From: Burkholderia sp. Nafp2/4-1b
Lineage (GTDB): Bacteria > Pseudomonadota > Gammaproteobacteria > Burkholderiales > Burkholderiaceae
Assembly (NCBI RefSeq): GCF_003635165.1
Contig: NZ_ML058626.1
Location: forward strand, 135,558-199,557
Direction of reading: 5' to 3'
Length of the DNA stretch: 64,000 nucleotides
The notes under the pieces are model-generated. The model was not told the origin of the DNA. It ran no database searches and saw nothing but the letters and a program-made list of their open reading frames with translations. Position numbers and translations under genes: made by a program. This document shows positions 15,917 to 24,573 of this stretch, one piece after another. The stretch's first letter is position 1; each line of letters starts with the position of its first letter.

Positions 15917-17704
15917 ATGCATGGCACCTACAATCCGCTGCTCGTCCTGCTGTCGCTCGTCATCGCGACGCTGGCCTCGTATACGGCGCTCGACCTTGCC
16001 GCGTTCATTTCCCTGCTCGACGATCCGAAGCTCAAGCGTGCGTGGCTGGCCGGCGGCGCGGCCGCGATGGGCACCGGGATCTGGTCGATGCATTTCGTCG
16101 GCATGCTCGCGCTGTCGCTGCCGATCCCGCTCGGCTATGCGCTGGCGGATACCGGTGCGTCGCTGGCGATCGCGGTGCTCGTGTCGTATTTCGCGCTGAA
16201 CGTCGTCACGCGTGCGCGACTGAGCGGCCGGCGCCTGCTCGCCGGCGGCACGCTGATGGGCGCGGGAATCGTCGGGATGCATTACACGGGCATGGCCGCG
16301 ATGCACATGGCGCCCGGCATTCGCTACGATCCGGCGCTGTTCGCCGCGTCGATCGGCGTCGCGGTGATCGCGTCCACCGTCGCGCTGTGGATGGCGCAGG
16401 CGTTGCGCGCGCAACAGGCGCGCCATGCGACCACGCAACGCATCGGTGCGGCGCTGATCATGGGCATCGCGATCACGGGCATGCACTACACGGCGATGGC
16501 GGCCGCGCATTTCGCGCCGGATGCGCGCTGCGGCGCCGCGAACGGGATCGATGCGCCGTGGCTCGCGACGACCACCGCGCTGTTCACGACGGCGACGCTG
16601 ATCGTCACGCTGCTCGTGTGCCGCTTCGATGCGCGCACCACCTTTCTGCGCGGGATGACGGATACGCTCGAGCGGCTGGTGCGCGTGCGGACCGCGGAAC
16701 TCGAAACGGCGCTGCGGCGCTACGAGCAGACCACCGCGACGCTGCAGCGCACGCGCGAGGACATGGCGACCGAGATCGACGAGCGCCGGGCGGCGCAGAT
16801 CCGGCTCGAACAGGAGAAGGACGAGCAGCGGCGCCTGCTGCGCGCGCTGGAGGAAACCCACGTGCAGTTGCTGCAATCGGAGAAGCTCGCATCGATCGGC
16901 CAACTCGCGGCCGGCGTCGCGCACGAGATCAACAATCCGATCGGCTTCATCAGCGCGAACCTCAATACGCTGAGAACCTGGGTGCGGAGCCTGCTGGACG
17001 TGATCGCCGCGCATGAAGCCGCGTTGCCGCAACTCGGCCCGGCCGAGCGCGACAGGCTGGCGGCGTTGCGCCGCGCAGCCGATCTCGACTACGTGCGCGA
17101 CGAGATCGTCACGCTGATCGACGAATCGATCGACGGCGCGGTGCGGGTGCGGCGCATCGTGCAGGACTTGCGCGATTTCTCGCGGCCGGGCAGCGGCGAA
17201 TGGAGCGTGGTCGATCTGCACGCGGGGCTCGAGAGCACGCTCAACGTCGTCCATAACGAGCTGAAATACAAGGCCGACATCGTGCGCGAGTATGGCGACC
17301 TGCCGGCCGTCGAATGCCTGCCGTCGCAGTTGAACCAGGTGTTCATGAACCTGCTCGTGAACGCGGCGCAGGCGATTCCCGAGCGCGGCACGATCACGAT
17401 CCGCACGTCGAGCGACGGCGAGCAGGTGGCGATCGCGATCAGCGACACCGGAGCCGGCATGGCGCCCGACGTCGTGCGGCGGATCTTTGATCCGTTCTTC
17501 ACGACGAAGCCGGTCGGGCAGGGCACGGGGCTCGGGTTGTCGGTGTCGCACGGGATCGTCGAGCGCCATCGCGGCACGATCGACGTGACGAGCGAGCCGG
17601 GGCGCGGCACGACGTTCTGCGTTCGGCTGCCGGTCCGGCGTTCCGATGCGCGGGCGGCCGACGAGGTAGCGGTGGCTGCGGTCGAGCAACGCGCGCGAGC
17701 ATGA
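15917..17704 (+). CDS. MHYT-domain sensor histidine kinase
   Basis: The 595-residue inner-membrane kinase begins at the ATG of MHGTYNPLLVLLSLV. The membrane sensor (about 1-250) has three MHYT-type motifs (SMHFVGMLA, GMHYTGMAAMHM, GMHYTAMAAAHF), proposed in the literature to bind a metal and sense a diatomic gas. A coiled-coil follows, then the H-box with His336 in LAAGVAHEINNPIGFI, the N-box QVFMNLLVNAAQAI, the G1 box DTGAGM and the G2 box GTGLGLSVSHGIV. All catalytic elements look intact, so it should autophosphorylate. The adjacent REC/HD-GYP-like gene is the likely target. Confidence 0.94.
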   Translation: MHGTYNPLLVLLSLVIATLASYTALDLAAFISLLDDPKLKRAWLAGGAAAMGTGIWSMHFVGMLALSLPIPLGYALADTGASLAIAVLVSYFALNVVTRARLSGRRLLAGGTLMGAGIVGMHYTGMAAMHMAPGIRYDPALFAASIGVAVIASTVALWMAQALRAQQARHATTQRIGAALIMGIAITGMHYTAMAAAHFAPDARCGAANGIDAPWLATTTALFTTATLIVTLLVCRFDARTTFLRGMTDTLERLVRVRTAELETALRRYEQTTATLQRTREDMATEIDERRAAQIRLEQEKDEQRRLLRALEETHVQLLQSEKLASIGQLAAGVAHEINNPIGFISANLNTLRTWVRSLLDVIAAHEAALPQLGPAERDRLAALRRAADLDYVRDEIVTLIDESIDGAVRVRRIVQDLRDFSRPGSGEWSVVDLHAGLESTLNVVHNELKYKADIVREYGDLPAVECLPSQLNQVFMNLLVNAAQAIPERGTITIRTSSDGEQVAIAISDTGAGMAPDVVRRIFDPFFTTKPVGQGTGLGLSVSHGIVERHRGTIDVTSEPGRGTTFCVRLPVRRSDARAADEVAVAAVEQRARA

Positions 17705-17812
17705 CCTGCGGCGGCGTTGCGCGCGATTGCTGGTGCCGCCGCCTTCGATAGAAAGAACCTCCGGAGCGCAGCGATCACGGCGCGCCTCGTTGCGCGTCGC
17801 GCGTCGCGCTCG

Positions 17813-19267
17813 TCAATCGTGCCGGATCGCGATGGTTTTCAGCGCGGTGAAACCGAGCAACGCTTCGAACCCTTTCTCGCGACCGTACCCGCTCGCCTTC
17901 ACGCCGCCGAACGGCAGTTCGACGCCACCGCCGGCTCCATAGTTGTTGATGAACACCTGTCCGGCCTGCAGCTTGCGCGCGAGGCGCAGCCCGCGTGCAC
18001 CGTCGCGGGTCCACACGCCCGCGACGAGGCCGTACTGCGTGCCGTTCGCGAGCGCGACCGCGTCGGCTTCGTCGTCGAACGGCATCGCGGCGAGCACGGG
18101 GCCGAAGACTTCTTCCTGCGCGAGCGCGCTGTCGGGCGGCACGTCGCGGAACAGGACCGCTTCCTGGTAATACCCTGCGCGCGACGCGCCGGCCGCGATC
18201 GTGCCGCGCGCGGCCACGCGAATGCCTTCGGCCTCCGCGCGTTCGACGATGGACCGCACCCGCGCGTGCTGCTTCGCGTTGACGAGCGGCCCCATCTCCA
18301 GGTTCATCGACGGCGGCCCCGAACGCAGCGACGCAAATCGTTGCGCAAGACGATCGAGCACGTGCTCGTAGATGCTGCGCTGGACCAGCAGGCGGCTGCC
18401 GGCGGAGCAGGTCTGGCCCGCGTTCTGCACGATCGCGTTGACGATCACGGGCAGCGCCTGTTCGAGGTCGGCGTCGTCGAACAGCAGTTGCGGCGACTTG
18501 CCGCCCAGCTCCAGTACCGCGGGGCAGTGACGCTCGGCGGCGGCGCGGCCGACCATCGCACCCGTTCCGGTCGATCCGGTAAACGAGATGTGCCGAATGC
18601 CCGCATTGGCCGACAGCGCCGCGCCGGCTTCGGCGCCGAGCCCTGTGACGACATTGACGGTGCCGGCCGGAAACCCGACGTCGGCCGCGATCTCGGCCAG
18701 CCGCAGGATGGACAGGCTCGCGTCCTCCGCCGGTTTGACGACGCACGCGTTGCCGGCGGCGAGCGACGCGCCGACGCTGCGACCGTAGATCTGCATCGGG
18801 TAATTCCACGGAATGATGTGCGCCGTGACACCGATCGGCTCGCGCACCGTCAACACCGTGAAGCCGGCGGTGTACGGCAGCGTGTCGCCATGCAGCTTGT
18901 CGACGCATCCCGCGTAGTACTGGAGGTAGCGGGCCAGCACGGCGGCATCGGTGCGCGCGGTGTTCAACGCCTTGCCGGTGTCGCGCGCCTCGAGCTGCGC
19001 GAGCTCGTCTGCGTGCTTCAACACCGCCGCGGCGTACGCGAACAGCAGGTTGCTGCGCTCGACCGGCGACAGCCTCGCCCACGGACCGTCGAGCGTCTCG
19101 CCCATCGCGCGCCGTGCGGCGGACACGGCCAGTTGCACGTCCGTCGCGTCGCCGCGTGCGATCGTCGCGAACGGTTCGCCAGTGCTCGGATCGATCACAT
19201 CAAGATGTGCGCCGCCGTTCGGTGCGATGCGGGCGTTGTCAATGTAGTGACTGAATTGCATGGTCAT
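17813..19267 (-). CDS. NAD(P)-dependent aldehyde dehydrogenase
   Basis: The 484-residue product has the ALDH superfamily signatures: the cofactor site IIPWNYPMQIYGR, GFPAGTVNVVTG, the FTGSTGTGAMVGRAAA turn, the catalytic Glu in LELGGKSPQLLF and the nucleophilic Cys in NAGQTCSAGSRLLV (around residue 286), plus the C-terminal GGGVELPFGGVKASGYGREKG. Its length is normal. It oxidises an aldehyde to a carboxylate; the substrate is not evident, but semialdehydes from hydroxy-acid breakdown are likely from context. Its start overlaps the stop of the upstream dehydrogenase gene (ATGA), so the two are translated together. Confidence 0.93.
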   Translation of the reverse strand: MTMQFSHYIDNARIAPNGGAHLDVIDPSTGEPFATIARGDATDVQLAVSAARRAMGETLDGPWARLSPVERSNLLFAYAAAVLKHADELAQLEARDTGKALNTARTDAAVLARYLQYYAGCVDKLHGDTLPYTAGFTVLTVREPIGVTAHIIPWNYPMQIYGRSVGASLAAGNACVVKPAEDASLSILRLAEIAADVGFPAGTVNVVTGLGAEAGAALSANAGIRHISFTGSTGTGAMVGRAAAERHCPAVLELGGKSPQLLFDDADLEQALPVIVNAIVQNAGQTCSAGSRLLVQRSIYEHVLDRLAQRFASLRSGPPSMNLEMGPLVNAKQHARVRSIVERAEAEGIRVAARGTIAAGASRAGYYQEAVLFRDVPPDSALAQEEVFGPVLAAMPFDDEADAVALANGTQYGLVAGVWTRDGARGLRLARKLQAGQVFINNYGAGGGVELPFGGVKASGYGREKGFEALLGFTALKTIAIRHD

Positions 19268-20367
19268 TCCTCGATCGATGCGGGATTCGCGATGGTGTCG
19301 GCTATCGCGGCGCCCAGTTCAGCGGTGGTCGCCGTGCCGCCCATGTCGCGGGTGCGCGGGCCGGAAACGAGCACGGCTTCGATGGCGGCGACGATTTCGG
19401 CGGCCGCCGCTTCGTAGCGCGCGTCGCCGCGGCCGAGATGCTGGAGCAGCAACGCGGCCGACCAGATCTGCCCGATCGGATTGGCGATGCCGCGGCCGGC
19501 GATGTCAGGCGCCGACCCGTGCACCGGTTCGAACAGCGACGGAAACCGGCGCTCCGGATTCAGGTTGGCCGACGGCGCAATGCCGATCGTGCCGGTGCAT
19601 GCGGGCCCGAGGTCGGACAGGATGTCGCCGAACAGGTTCGACGCGACGACAACGTCGAAGCGATCCGGGTTCTGCACGAAATGCGCGCACAGAATGTCGA
19701 TGTGATATTTGCGTGTTTCGATGTCGGGAAACTGCGTGGCCATCTCGGCGAGGCGCTCGTCCCAGAACGGCATGGTGATCGAGATGCCGTTGGATTTCGT
19801 CGCGGCGGTCAGCTGCTTGCGCGGGCGCGAGCGGGCGAATTCGAACGCGAACTTGAGCACGCGGTCGACGCCGACGCGCGAGAACACCGATTCCTGCACC
19901 GCAATCTCGCGCTCGGTGCCGGCGAACATCCGGCCGCCCACCGACGAATACTCGCCTTCGGTATTCTCGCGAACGACGATGAAGTCGATGTCGCCGGGTT
20001 TGCGCCCGGCGAGCGGCGCGGGCACGCCCGGCATCAGCCGGACCGGACGCAGGTTCACGTATTGGTCGAACTCGCGCCGGATCCGGATCAGCGATTCCCA
20101 CACCGCGACGTGGTCCGGCACGAGGTCCGGCGCGCCGACCGCACCGAAGAAGATCGCATCGTGGCCGCCGATCTGGCGCGCCCAGTCGGCCGGCATCATC
20201 GTGCCGTGGCGCAGGTAGTGATCGGTGCACCAGTCGCCGAACTCGTCAAAAGCCAATGGAATGTCGAAGCGCTCGGCGGCTGCGCGCAACACGCGCAGGC
20301 CTTCGGGCATCACCTCCTTGCCGATGCCGTCGCCGGCGATGACGGCGATGCGATGCGGGTTCTTCAT
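19264..20367 (-). CDS. ttuC: Tartrate/D-malate-type decarboxylating dehydrogenase
   Basis: The 367-residue sequence belongs to the isopropylmalate/isocitrate dehydrogenase family: IAVIAGDGIGKEVMPEGL at the N-terminus, FFGAVGAPD, the substrate Arg segment NLRPVRLMPG, VRENTEGEYSSVGG, then VASNLFGDILSDLGP and EPVHGSAPDIAGRGIANPIG. The HGTMMPADW and GAPDLVPDHV stretches are those of the tartrate dehydrogenase/D-malate dehydrogenase branch rather than LeuB. It would oxidise and decarboxylate tartrate or D-malate with NAD in the cytoplasm. It forms a two-gene operon with the aldehyde dehydrogenase and sits next to an ACS-type MFS transporter, consistent with hydroxy-acid use. The exact substrate is inferred. 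Confidence 0.88.
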   Translation of the reverse strand: MKNPHRIAVIAGDGIGKEVMPEGLRVLRAAAERFDIPLAFDEFGDWCTDHYLRHGTMMPADWARQIGGHDAIFFGAVGAPDLVPDHVAVWESLIRIRREFDQYVNLRPVRLMPGVPAPLAGRKPGDIDFIVVRENTEGEYSSVGGRMFAGTEREIAVQESVFSRVGVDRVLKFAFEFARSRPRKQLTAATKSNGISITMPFWDERLAEMATQFPDIETRKYHIDILCAHFVQNPDRFDVVVASNLFGDILSDLGPACTGTIGIAPSANLNPERRFPSLFEPVHGSAPDIAGRGIANPIGQIWSAALLLQHLGRGDARYEAAAAEIVAAIEAVLVSGPRTRDMGGTATTAELGAAIADTIANPASIEE

Positions 20368-20666
20368 TTGCGCGAAACCTCCATGACGAAGATGGCGTGC
20401 CGCAGCGACCGAGCCAAACAGGAGGCGGGCGCGAGCCGGACGGCGCGCGCGGAACGACGAATTGGCCGCTTGCGCGACGCCATTCAAAGCGGGTCGAACG
20501 GCGCCGGCGTGTCTCCTGCGTCTCTTTCCGTTGCGGTAACGGGCGGACGATTGAATCTGTCCGTCGAATCTACCGTGGCGCCGACGCGGGAAGGAAGTGC
20601 GGATTGGTGAACGGGACCTTCGAAAATCTGCAAGACGCGGGATAGCCCGGGTGCGCGGAAGCCGCG

Positions 20667-21587
20667 TCAGTCGTTCGGCGGCTCCGGGTCGCCCGCGGTG
20701 AGCGACGGCGGCGCGAACGACGCCAGAAACTCGAACAGCTTGCGCGTCGGCTGCGGCACGGCGCCCGTGCGGATGCCGACCGACATGACCCGGTTGGCCC
20801 ACGGATCGTTGAGCCGGATGAAGCGCAGGCGCATCGGTTCGCGAAAGAGCGCGACCGCACGCTCGGGCAGGATCCCGATGCCCTGGCCCGCGGCAATCAG
20901 CCGGCACATCGCCTCGAAGCTCTGCACCTGCACGCGGAAGCGCACCGCCTTGCCGAGCAGCGCAGCTTCGCGGACGAGCGAACGCGTGAGCTCCGAGCGG
21001 TCGTCCAGCGCGACCAGATCGTGCTCGAGCAATGCGCTGAAGTCGATCAAGTCGCCGGTGAGGCTGTAGTCCTCGGGGACGACCACGCTCGCGCGATCCA
21101 TGCAGTACGGCGCGAGATGGATGCCTTCGGTCGCGGTGCGGGACGTGACGATCCCGACGTCGGCGCGGCCTTCACGCAGCGCCTGCAGGATGTCGGCGCT
21201 TCTGAGCTCGCTGATCTGCAGCTTGATGTCGCGGTAGCGCTGCGAGAATTCGCGCAATTGATCGGGAAGATCCTGGCTGATCGCCGAGATGTTGGCAAAG
21301 ACGCGGACCCGGCCGATGGAGCCTTTCGTATAGTCGGACAGCTCGCTGTAGATCGCATCGGTGCGCAGCAACAGGTCGGTCGCATGGCGCAGCAGCGCTT
21401 CGCCGGCGGGCGTGAGCTCGACGCCGGCCACCGTGCGGTTCAGCAGCACCACGCGAAAGTGATGCTCGAGCAGCGCGATGCGGCGGCTGGCGGTGGACAG
21501 GGACATGTGAGACTGCTGCGCGGCGCGGGACAGGCTACCCAGCTCCGCCGCACGGACGAACAGGGCGAGTGACGTGAGATCGAACAA
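20667..21587 (-). CDS. LysR-family transcriptional regulator of the hydroxy-acid island
   Basis: The 306-residue protein has an N-terminal winged HTH (LALFVRAAELGSLSRAAQQSHMSLSTASRRIALLEHHF) followed by a LysR co-inducer-binding domain from about residue 90 (GRVRVFANISAISQDLPDQL). It is transcribed away from the MFS transporter gene, whose start is 394 bp distant, and in the same direction as the dehydrogenase genes, 299 bp upstream of them. LysR regulators commonly control a divergent neighbour, so both the MFS gene and the dehydrogenase pair are candidate targets. Confidence 0.92.
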   Translation of the reverse strand: MFDLTSLALFVRAAELGSLSRAAQQSHMSLSTASRRIALLEHHFRVVLLNRTVAGVELTPAGEALLRHATDLLLRTDAIYSELSDYTKGSIGRVRVFANISAISQDLPDQLREFSQRYRDIKLQISELRSADILQALREGRADVGIVTSRTATEGIHLAPYCMDRASVVVPEDYSLTGDLIDFSALLEHDLVALDDRSELTRSLVREAALLGKAVRFRVQVQSFEAMCRLIAAGQGIGILPERAVALFREPMRLRFIRLNDPWANRVMSVGIRTGAVPQPTRKLFEFLASFAPPSLTAGDPEPPND

Positions 21588-21981
21588 GCGCGGACTCCGG
21601 TTGAGGCTTCGGGAAGTATGTCACTCCTGTTCGCCGTTCATCGTGTCGGGTGCTTCGGGGCTAACCCTGACCGGCCGTCGATGCTGCACCGCACAGTTAA
21701 CGCCCCCAGCAAGTCACGACCAAACGCAAAGGGCGCGATCGGCCGCTAGAATTCAGGGTCTCGCGTGTTGTGCAGCGCACCGTGCAGCAAGCGGGCGGCA
21801 CGTGCATTCGAGATATTCGAAGTGCCGCTTGAAGGATTTCGCATATCGGCCCGATCGGGCTGCCGGTAGATTCGAATGGCCTTGTCGCTTACCACCATTC
21901 CAACAGCGGCGGCCGCGCTGCGAAGCCAGCACGCAGGCCGCCTCGGCGAGCGGGGCCGTCCATGAACTTTCGGAGACAAAC
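21588..21981. other. Divergent intergenic region between LysR and MFS genes
   Basis: No gene was found in these 394 bp. The stretch around 21805-21825 contains TTCGAGATATTCGAA, a near-palindrome with a T-N11-A spacing that would suit a LysR-type operator, and the MFS start is preceded by CGGAGACAAAC. A frame open through the region (from 21574) has no codon structure like its neighbours. Confidence 0.4.
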
Positions 21982-23310
21982 ATGGAAATCGACGCGACCT
22001 GCAACCCGGGAGGCCTCGCCCCACCGGCATCGGCGCACACCCTCGCGCACGAGGACCGGCTGTTCCGCCGGCTTGCGCTGCACATCCTGCCGATCCTGAT
22101 GTTCGCTTACGTCACGTCGTACATCGATCGCGTGAACGTCAGCTTCGCCAAGCTGCAGATGAGCCAGCATCTCGGGTTCTCCGATGCGGTGTTCGGCTTC
22201 GGCGCCGGCATCTTCTTTCTCGGCTACGTGATCTTCGAGGTGCCCAGCAACCTGCTGCTGGTGCGGGTCGGGCCGCGGCGCTGGATCACGCGGATCGTCG
22301 TGTCGTGGGGCATCGTGTCGGGCTTGACCGCGTTCGTGTCCACGCCGATGCAGTTCTACGTGATGCGCTTCCTGCTGGGGGTCGCCGAGGCCGGCTTCAT
22401 TCCGGCGATCGTCCTCTACATGACGCAATCGTTCCCGCGCCAGCGGCGTGCGCGCATCCTGTCGATGTTTTATGCGGCGCTGGCGCTGGCGGGCTTGATC
22501 GGCTCACCGTTGACCGGTTTCATCCTCCAGTATTTCGACGGGGCGATGCAGATTCCGGGCTGGAAGTGGATCTTCATCCTCGAGTCGCTGCCGGCCTTCG
22601 TGGCCGCTCTTTACGTGTGGAAAGGGCTCGACGACGACGTCACGCGCAGCGAGCGCTTTTCCCCGCCGGACCGCGCGATCCTCGCGCGCGTGCTGGCGGA
22701 CGACCGGGCGACGACCGAGGCGGCGAGCCACCAGGGACTCTTTACGAGCTGGCTGGTGTGGGCGTTCTGCGTGATCTATTTTCTCGACGTGTTCGCGATC
22801 TACGGGTACACGTTCTGGGCGCCGACGATGATCAAGCAGATGGGGATCGGCAGCGACTTCGTGATCGGCTTGCTCGCCGCGCTGCCGAATGCGGTCGCCG
22901 TCGTCGTGATGGTGCTGTTCGGGCGCAGCGCGGACCGGCGCGGCGGCCGGCGCCTGCACGTTGCGGCGCTCCTGCTGATGGGTGCGGCCGGGCTCGGGCT
23001 GTCGGTCATCTGGCACGACCAGCTGTGGCTCGGCATGTTCGCGCTCTGCATCGCGAATGCCGGCCTCATCTCGTTTCCGCCGCTGTTCTGGAGCATGCCG
23101 ACCACCGCGCTCGGCGCTGCGTCGGTGTCGATGGGCATCGCCGTGATCAGTTCGTTCGGCAACCTCGGCGGCTTCTTCGGGCCTTATGCCGTCGGCTATC
23201 TGAAGCAGGTTTCGGGCAGTCTCGCCGCACCGCTGTTCGTGATGGTCGGTTGCCTGCTGCTCGGCCTGGTTCTCACGATGCTGTTGCCGGCACGCCTCGT
23301 CGATCGATGA
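21982..23310 (+). CDS. MFS transporter of the anion:cation symporter (ACS) family, tartrate/hydroxy-acid type
   Basis: The product (442 residues) has twelve predicted membrane spans in two halves. The first span is followed by YIDRVNVSFAKLQM, a hallmark of the ACS family (phthalate, tartrate, hexuronate permeases), then FGFGAGIFFLGYVIFEVPSNLLL and a cytoplasmic RVGPRRWITR loop. A GGAG site precedes the ATG. Together with a tartrate-type dehydrogenase and a beta-hydroxyacid dehydrogenase it probably imports the organic acid that these enzymes degrade. It is divergent from the LysR gene and 64 bp upstream of the next gene. Confidence 0.92.
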   Translation: MEIDATCNPGGLAPPASAHTLAHEDRLFRRLALHILPILMFAYVTSYIDRVNVSFAKLQMSQHLGFSDAVFGFGAGIFFLGYVIFEVPSNLLLVRVGPRRWITRIVVSWGIVSGLTAFVSTPMQFYVMRFLLGVAEAGFIPAIVLYMTQSFPRQRRARILSMFYAALALAGLIGSPLTGFILQYFDGAMQIPGWKWIFILESLPAFVAALYVWKGLDDDVTRSERFSPPDRAILARVLADDRATTEAASHQGLFTSWLVWAFCVIYFLDVFAIYGYTFWAPTMIKQMGIGSDFVIGLLAALPNAVAVVVMVLFGRSADRRGGRRLHVAALLLMGAAGLGLSVIWHDQLWLGMFALCIANAGLISFPPLFWSMPTTALGAASVSMGIAVISSFGNLGGFFGPYAVGYLKQVSGSLAAPLFVMVGCLLLGLVLTMLLPARLVDR

Positions 23311-23374
23311 AGGCTTGCCCGTTTTGCCGCGGCCGCAGCGCCGCGGCGCCACCTTTTTGACGGAAGGGAATCAC

Positions 23375-24277
23375 ATGAAACGACAGATTGGCCTGATCGG
23401 CGTCGGCTTGATGGGGCATGGCATCGCGCGCAACGTGCTGAAACACGGGTATCCGCTGACGGTCGTCGAGCATCCCGGTAACCAGCCGCTCGACGAGCTG
23501 TTGCGTGCCGGCGTACGGACCGTGAAGACGGCGCGCGAGCTGGCGCTGCAAGCGGACGTCGTGATCCTCTGCGTGACCGGTTCGCCGGAGGTGGAAGCGG
23601 TGCTCACCGGCGAGCAGGGCGTGCTGGCCGGCTTGAAGGACAACGCGATCGTCGTCGATTGCTCGACTGCCGTGCCGGAATCGACGGTCAGGATGGCGCG
23701 GCGCGTCGAGGCCGCCGGCGGGCGTCTCGTCGATGCGCCGATGACGCGCGGCGCCAGGGAGGCCCACGAAGGGCGGCTCAACCTGCTGGTCGGCGCGACA
23801 CCCGCGGTGTTCGACGAGATTCGCCCGGTGCTCGCGTGCTTCGCGGAAAACATCACGCGGGTCGGCGAGCTCGGCGCCGGGCACAGCATGAAGCTGCTGC
23901 ACAACTTCGTTTCGCTCGGCACGATTGCACTGCTGTCGGAAGCCGTCGCCTGTGCGAAGCGCGCGGGCGTGGATACGGCGGTGCTCGCTGACGTGCTGGC
24001 GAACGGCGGCGGCGGCGGGGTCGCGTTGAACCGGCTGCGGCCGTTCCTCGAGACCGGCGATACGTCCAGTCTGCCGTTTCATATGGCCAACGCGTTCAAG
24101 GACCTGTCGTACTACTCGACGATGGCGGAAGGCGCGGAGGCGGCTCATGCGATCGCAAGTGCGGTCACGCATACCTACCGCGATGCGGTTGCGAGCGCCG
24201 GTGCGCATTGTCCGGTTCTCAAGTTGTCCGATGTGCTTGGGGCGACGGGGGTTGCCGGTGAAGGTGAGGCACGGTAG
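23375..24277 (+). CDS. NAD(P)-dependent beta-hydroxyacid dehydrogenase (3-hydroxyisobutyrate/tartronate-semialdehyde reductase type)
   Basis: The 300-residue enzyme has the Rossmann motif GLIGVGLMGHGIARN, the family substrate motif RLVDAPMTRGAREAHEG, and the catalytic Lys in GAGHSMKLLHNF. The C-terminal helical domain is complete. Such enzymes interconvert beta-hydroxyacids and semialdehydes; in tartrate and glycerate pathways tartronate semialdehyde is reduced to glycerate, which would fit this island. It follows the MFS gene on the same strand and is preceded by GGAAGGG. The exact substrate is inferred. Confidence 0.9.
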   Translation: MKRQIGLIGVGLMGHGIARNVLKHGYPLTVVEHPGNQPLDELLRAGVRTVKTARELALQADVVILCVTGSPEVEAVLTGEQGVLAGLKDNAIVVDCSTAVPESTVRMARRVEAAGGRLVDAPMTRGAREAHEGRLNLLVGATPAVFDEIRPVLACFAENITRVGELGAGHSMKLLHNFVSLGTIALLSEAVACAKRAGVDTAVLADVLANGGGGGVALNRLRPFLETGDTSSLPFHMANAFKDLSYYSTMAEGAEAAHAIASAVTHTYRDAVASAGAHCPVLKLSDVLGATGVAGEGEAR

Positions 24278-24431
24278 TTGCGCGGAGGGCGTCGCTAGCG
24301 GCGCATGTTGGACGTGGCGGTAGGGAACAGCAAGTCCAGGATGGCGCCGTCAGGGGCGCAGGTCGGGCATATCCCGGCTGGGAACAGCAAGCCCGCTTGC
24401 GGCGTGGTGTTTGCGTGGATGCTCTGCGTCG

Positions 24432-24487
24432 GTGAGTCGGTGAGTCGGTGAGTCGATGAGTCGATGAGTCGATGAGTCGATGAGTCG
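24432..24487. repeat. Seven-copy 8-bp tandem repeat
   Basis: The array is three copies of GTGAGTCG followed by four copies of ATGAGTCG, without interruption. It lies in the convergent gap between the dehydrogenase and the esterase genes. Nearby, the 12-mer GGGAACAGCAAG occurs twice (near 24325 and 24382). It looks like a slippage-prone minisatellite and has no recognised function. Confidence 0.9.
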
Positions 24488-24573
24488 GCGCATCGCCGCG
24501 TCGATGCGCCAGTGCATCGGCCGGCTCGCTGCGCTTTGTATCACTACGGCAGCCGGCCCGTCGCGCACTTCGG

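Noticed and set aside
24432..24487. CRISPR array
   Set aside because: Units are contiguous 8-mers with no spacers and there are no cas genes in the window.
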